64,000 nucleotides of DNA from Smaragdicoccus niigatensis DSM 44881 = NBRC 103563 (GTDB lineage Bacteria > Actinomycetota > Actinomycetes > Mycobacteriales > Mycobacteriaceae): positions 396,442 through 460,441 of the forward strand of contig NZ_AQXZ01000016.1 in NCBI RefSeq assembly GCF_000380645.1. Direction: 5' to 3'. Below, piece after piece: positions 63,181 through 64,000 of the stretch. Position numbers and translations under genes: made by a program. The notes under the pieces are model-generated. The model was given only the letters and a program-made list of their open reading frames with translations, had not been told where the DNA came from and made no database searches. The number at the start of each line of letters is the position of its first letter. The stretch's first letter is position 1.

Positions 63181-63420
63181 TCAGTTGATCGGCGGCTCGG
63201 TCTTGAGCGGCTTGTACAGCGACTCCCTGGGGACGTTGTAGTCCTCGGGGCTTCTCGTCTGCGGTTCAGGCGTGGCGTAATCCTGCGTCGACCACTCGGC
63301 GGGGTTCTCGAAATGTCCGCGCCTGTAGTAGCGCACGATCGCGAACGTGATCGTCGCGGCAAGTATGGCGAGCCCGACCAAGAGCCCTACCGGCGCTGCT
63401 GAATACGGGCCACCATCCAC
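63181..63420 (-). CDS. Small single-helix membrane protein
   Basis: A 79-residue protein: MDGGPYSAAP, then one helix (VGLLVGLAILAATITFAIVRYY), a basic RRGHF and a polar tail with several Pro and Tyr (EWSTQDYATPEPQTRSPEDY). GTG start. It lies between the RNB gene and the truncated copy. Unknown function. Confidence 0.65.
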   Translation of the reverse strand: MDGGPYSAAPVGLLVGLAILAATITFAIVRYYRRGHFENPAEWSTQDYATPEPQTRSPEDYNVPRESLYKPLKTEPPIN

Positions 63421-63433
63421 GTTTCAAAGATAG

Positions 63434-63757
63434 CTATCTTGCTGCCTGCTCGCGCAGTCCCCCACTTCTGCGGACCGGCACGAGCACCAAGCTCTGTCCC
63501 GCGCGAGAGGCCTTTCGCGGACAGCGCGGCTGCGAACTGGCGCAACAAATGCACCGTTGGTCATGATGCAGGTCCATTGAAGCCGGTGGATCGATGGTCA
63601 CGAAGGGGATGTCGGTGCGGTCTTCGCGTGCGTCGGCGAACCGGTCGACCGCGTTCTTCGCCTCGGTCACCGCGGCGTCCGGGTAGTCCGTCGGGAGCGC
63701 GAACTCGTGGCGAATGTCATCGAAGGAGAACGCTGCCGACGAAAGCCGTTTACCCAT
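63434..63757 (-). pseudogene. Truncated duplicate of the RNB ribonuclease gene 5' end
   Basis: From the ATG at 63757 to about 63569 the translation follows the start of the complete RNB gene (MGKRLS.AFSFDDIR, then DRTDIPFVTIDPP.SMDL), with about 35 of 63 codons changed at some position. The match includes the region around and upstream of the ATG (ACCCATGGT-GCGACGGTACGCGA). It stops after SMDL, just before the second catalytic Asp. The remaining 44 codons show no RNB similarity, so this cannot be an active nuclease. Confidence 0.75.
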
Positions 63758-63880
63758 GGTGGCGACGGTACGCGAGCCGATGAATGGTCTCGCCCCTTCG
63801 ACCAGAGCGCTTGGTGGTCGCGTTGCGTGGACCTCGATGCGGTCCCGAGGGCGGATATGCCTGGGCCGGGTGGGTCGGCG

Positions 63881-64000
63881 TCACTCGCCGAGCCGGAAGA
63901 ACAGTTCCTGAATCTTCTGATCAGTCCCCACATACGCGATGTGCTGCACGTTGTCCGTCGGGGTGACCCAGCTCGTCGGGCTCGTGCCGGGAGCGACCGC
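63881..64000 (-). CDS. 3' end of a gene with lectin/propeller-like repeat (partial)
   Basis: The last 39 codons of a leftward gene that continues past the window edge. VTPTDNVQHIAYVGTDQKIQELFFR has the repeat pattern W/V-x-x-x-Q-H-I-x-Y-x-G-x-D-x-x-I-x-E-L, as in fucose-binding PLL-type lectins and related secreted beta-propellers. The stop is TGA at 63881-63883. The rest of the gene is needed to be sure. Confidence 0.55.
   Translation of the reverse strand, partial: AVAPGTSPTSWVTPTDNVQHIAYVGTDQKIQELFFRLGE

Noticed and set aside
1..64000. tRNA, rRNA, transposase, integrase, attachment sites, CRISPR
   Set aside because: I looked for tRNA arms (GGTTCGAAT-type), IS ends and repeat-spacer patterns and saw none I could support.

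Overview
The window is chromosomal DNA from a high-GC actinobacterium of the order Mycobacteriales, most likely a Rhodococcus-like member of the Nocardiaceae. The genus is my inference. Support comes from a mycolyltransferase of the antigen 85 type, an LpqH-type lipoprotein, DUF3558 lipoproteins, a 13E12/DUF222 HNH protein, many GTG/TTG starts, several leaderless-looking promoters, and a gene order that follows the Mycobacterium tuberculosis Rv2210c-Rv2226 block as I remember it: ilvE, gcvT, (membrane protein), pepA, sucB/dlaT, SDR, lipB, lipA, DUF4191, RDD, glnA1, glnE, glnA2, two Hip1-like proteases, panB, CHAD.

Layout. 0-3 kb: asparagine use operon (asparaginase, small membrane protein, permease) and a VOC protein. 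3-7 kb: an ArsR/SRPBCC pair with two operators, then a helix-hairpin-helix protein, a sugar-lactone oxidase and a PLP enzyme. 7-9.7 kb: an ABC-2 exporter divergent from its likely TetR regulator. 9.7-13.2 kb: an accessory-looking block with two paralogous DUF3558 lipoproteins around two unknown genes, followed by a 13E12 HNH gene with a damage-type promoter. 13.3-17.1 kb: SRPBCC, glycosyltransferase, MFS and metallo-beta-lactamase genes.

17-33.6 kb is the conserved metabolic core: branched-chain aminotransferase, glycine cleavage T, leucyl aminopeptidase, a 2-oxoacid dehydrogenase E2 with two lipoyl domains, the two enzymes that make its lipoyl cofactor (LipB, LipA), and glutamine synthetase GlnA1. 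A 22.6-26 kb insert holds small stress-type membrane proteins, a CBS protein and a GT4 glycosyltransferase. 33.7-47.3 kb is a second, larger insert between glnA1 and glnE: small secreted proteins, a secreted lipase, an efflux pump with a C-terminal winged-helix-like tail, a PAP2-lipid kinase fusion, a DyP peroxidase, FetB, a small catalase, a secreted GH43 enzyme and an unusual VOC-M20 peptidase fusion.

47.4-64 kb returns to the core: GlnE (which adenylylates GlnA1), GlnA2 (which lacks the target tyrosine), a ThrE exporter, a mycolyltransferase-protease-protease envelope operon, PanB, a lipoprotein, proline iminopeptidase, CHAD protein, CapA-like protein and an RNB ribonuclease. Its first 63 codons are duplicated as a truncated copy near the right edge. 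The window ends inside a gene with a lectin-like repeat.

No tRNA, rRNA, CRISPR array, transposase or phage gene was seen. Many gene ends carry long perfect hairpins. All family names are from reading the translations; no database search was run.
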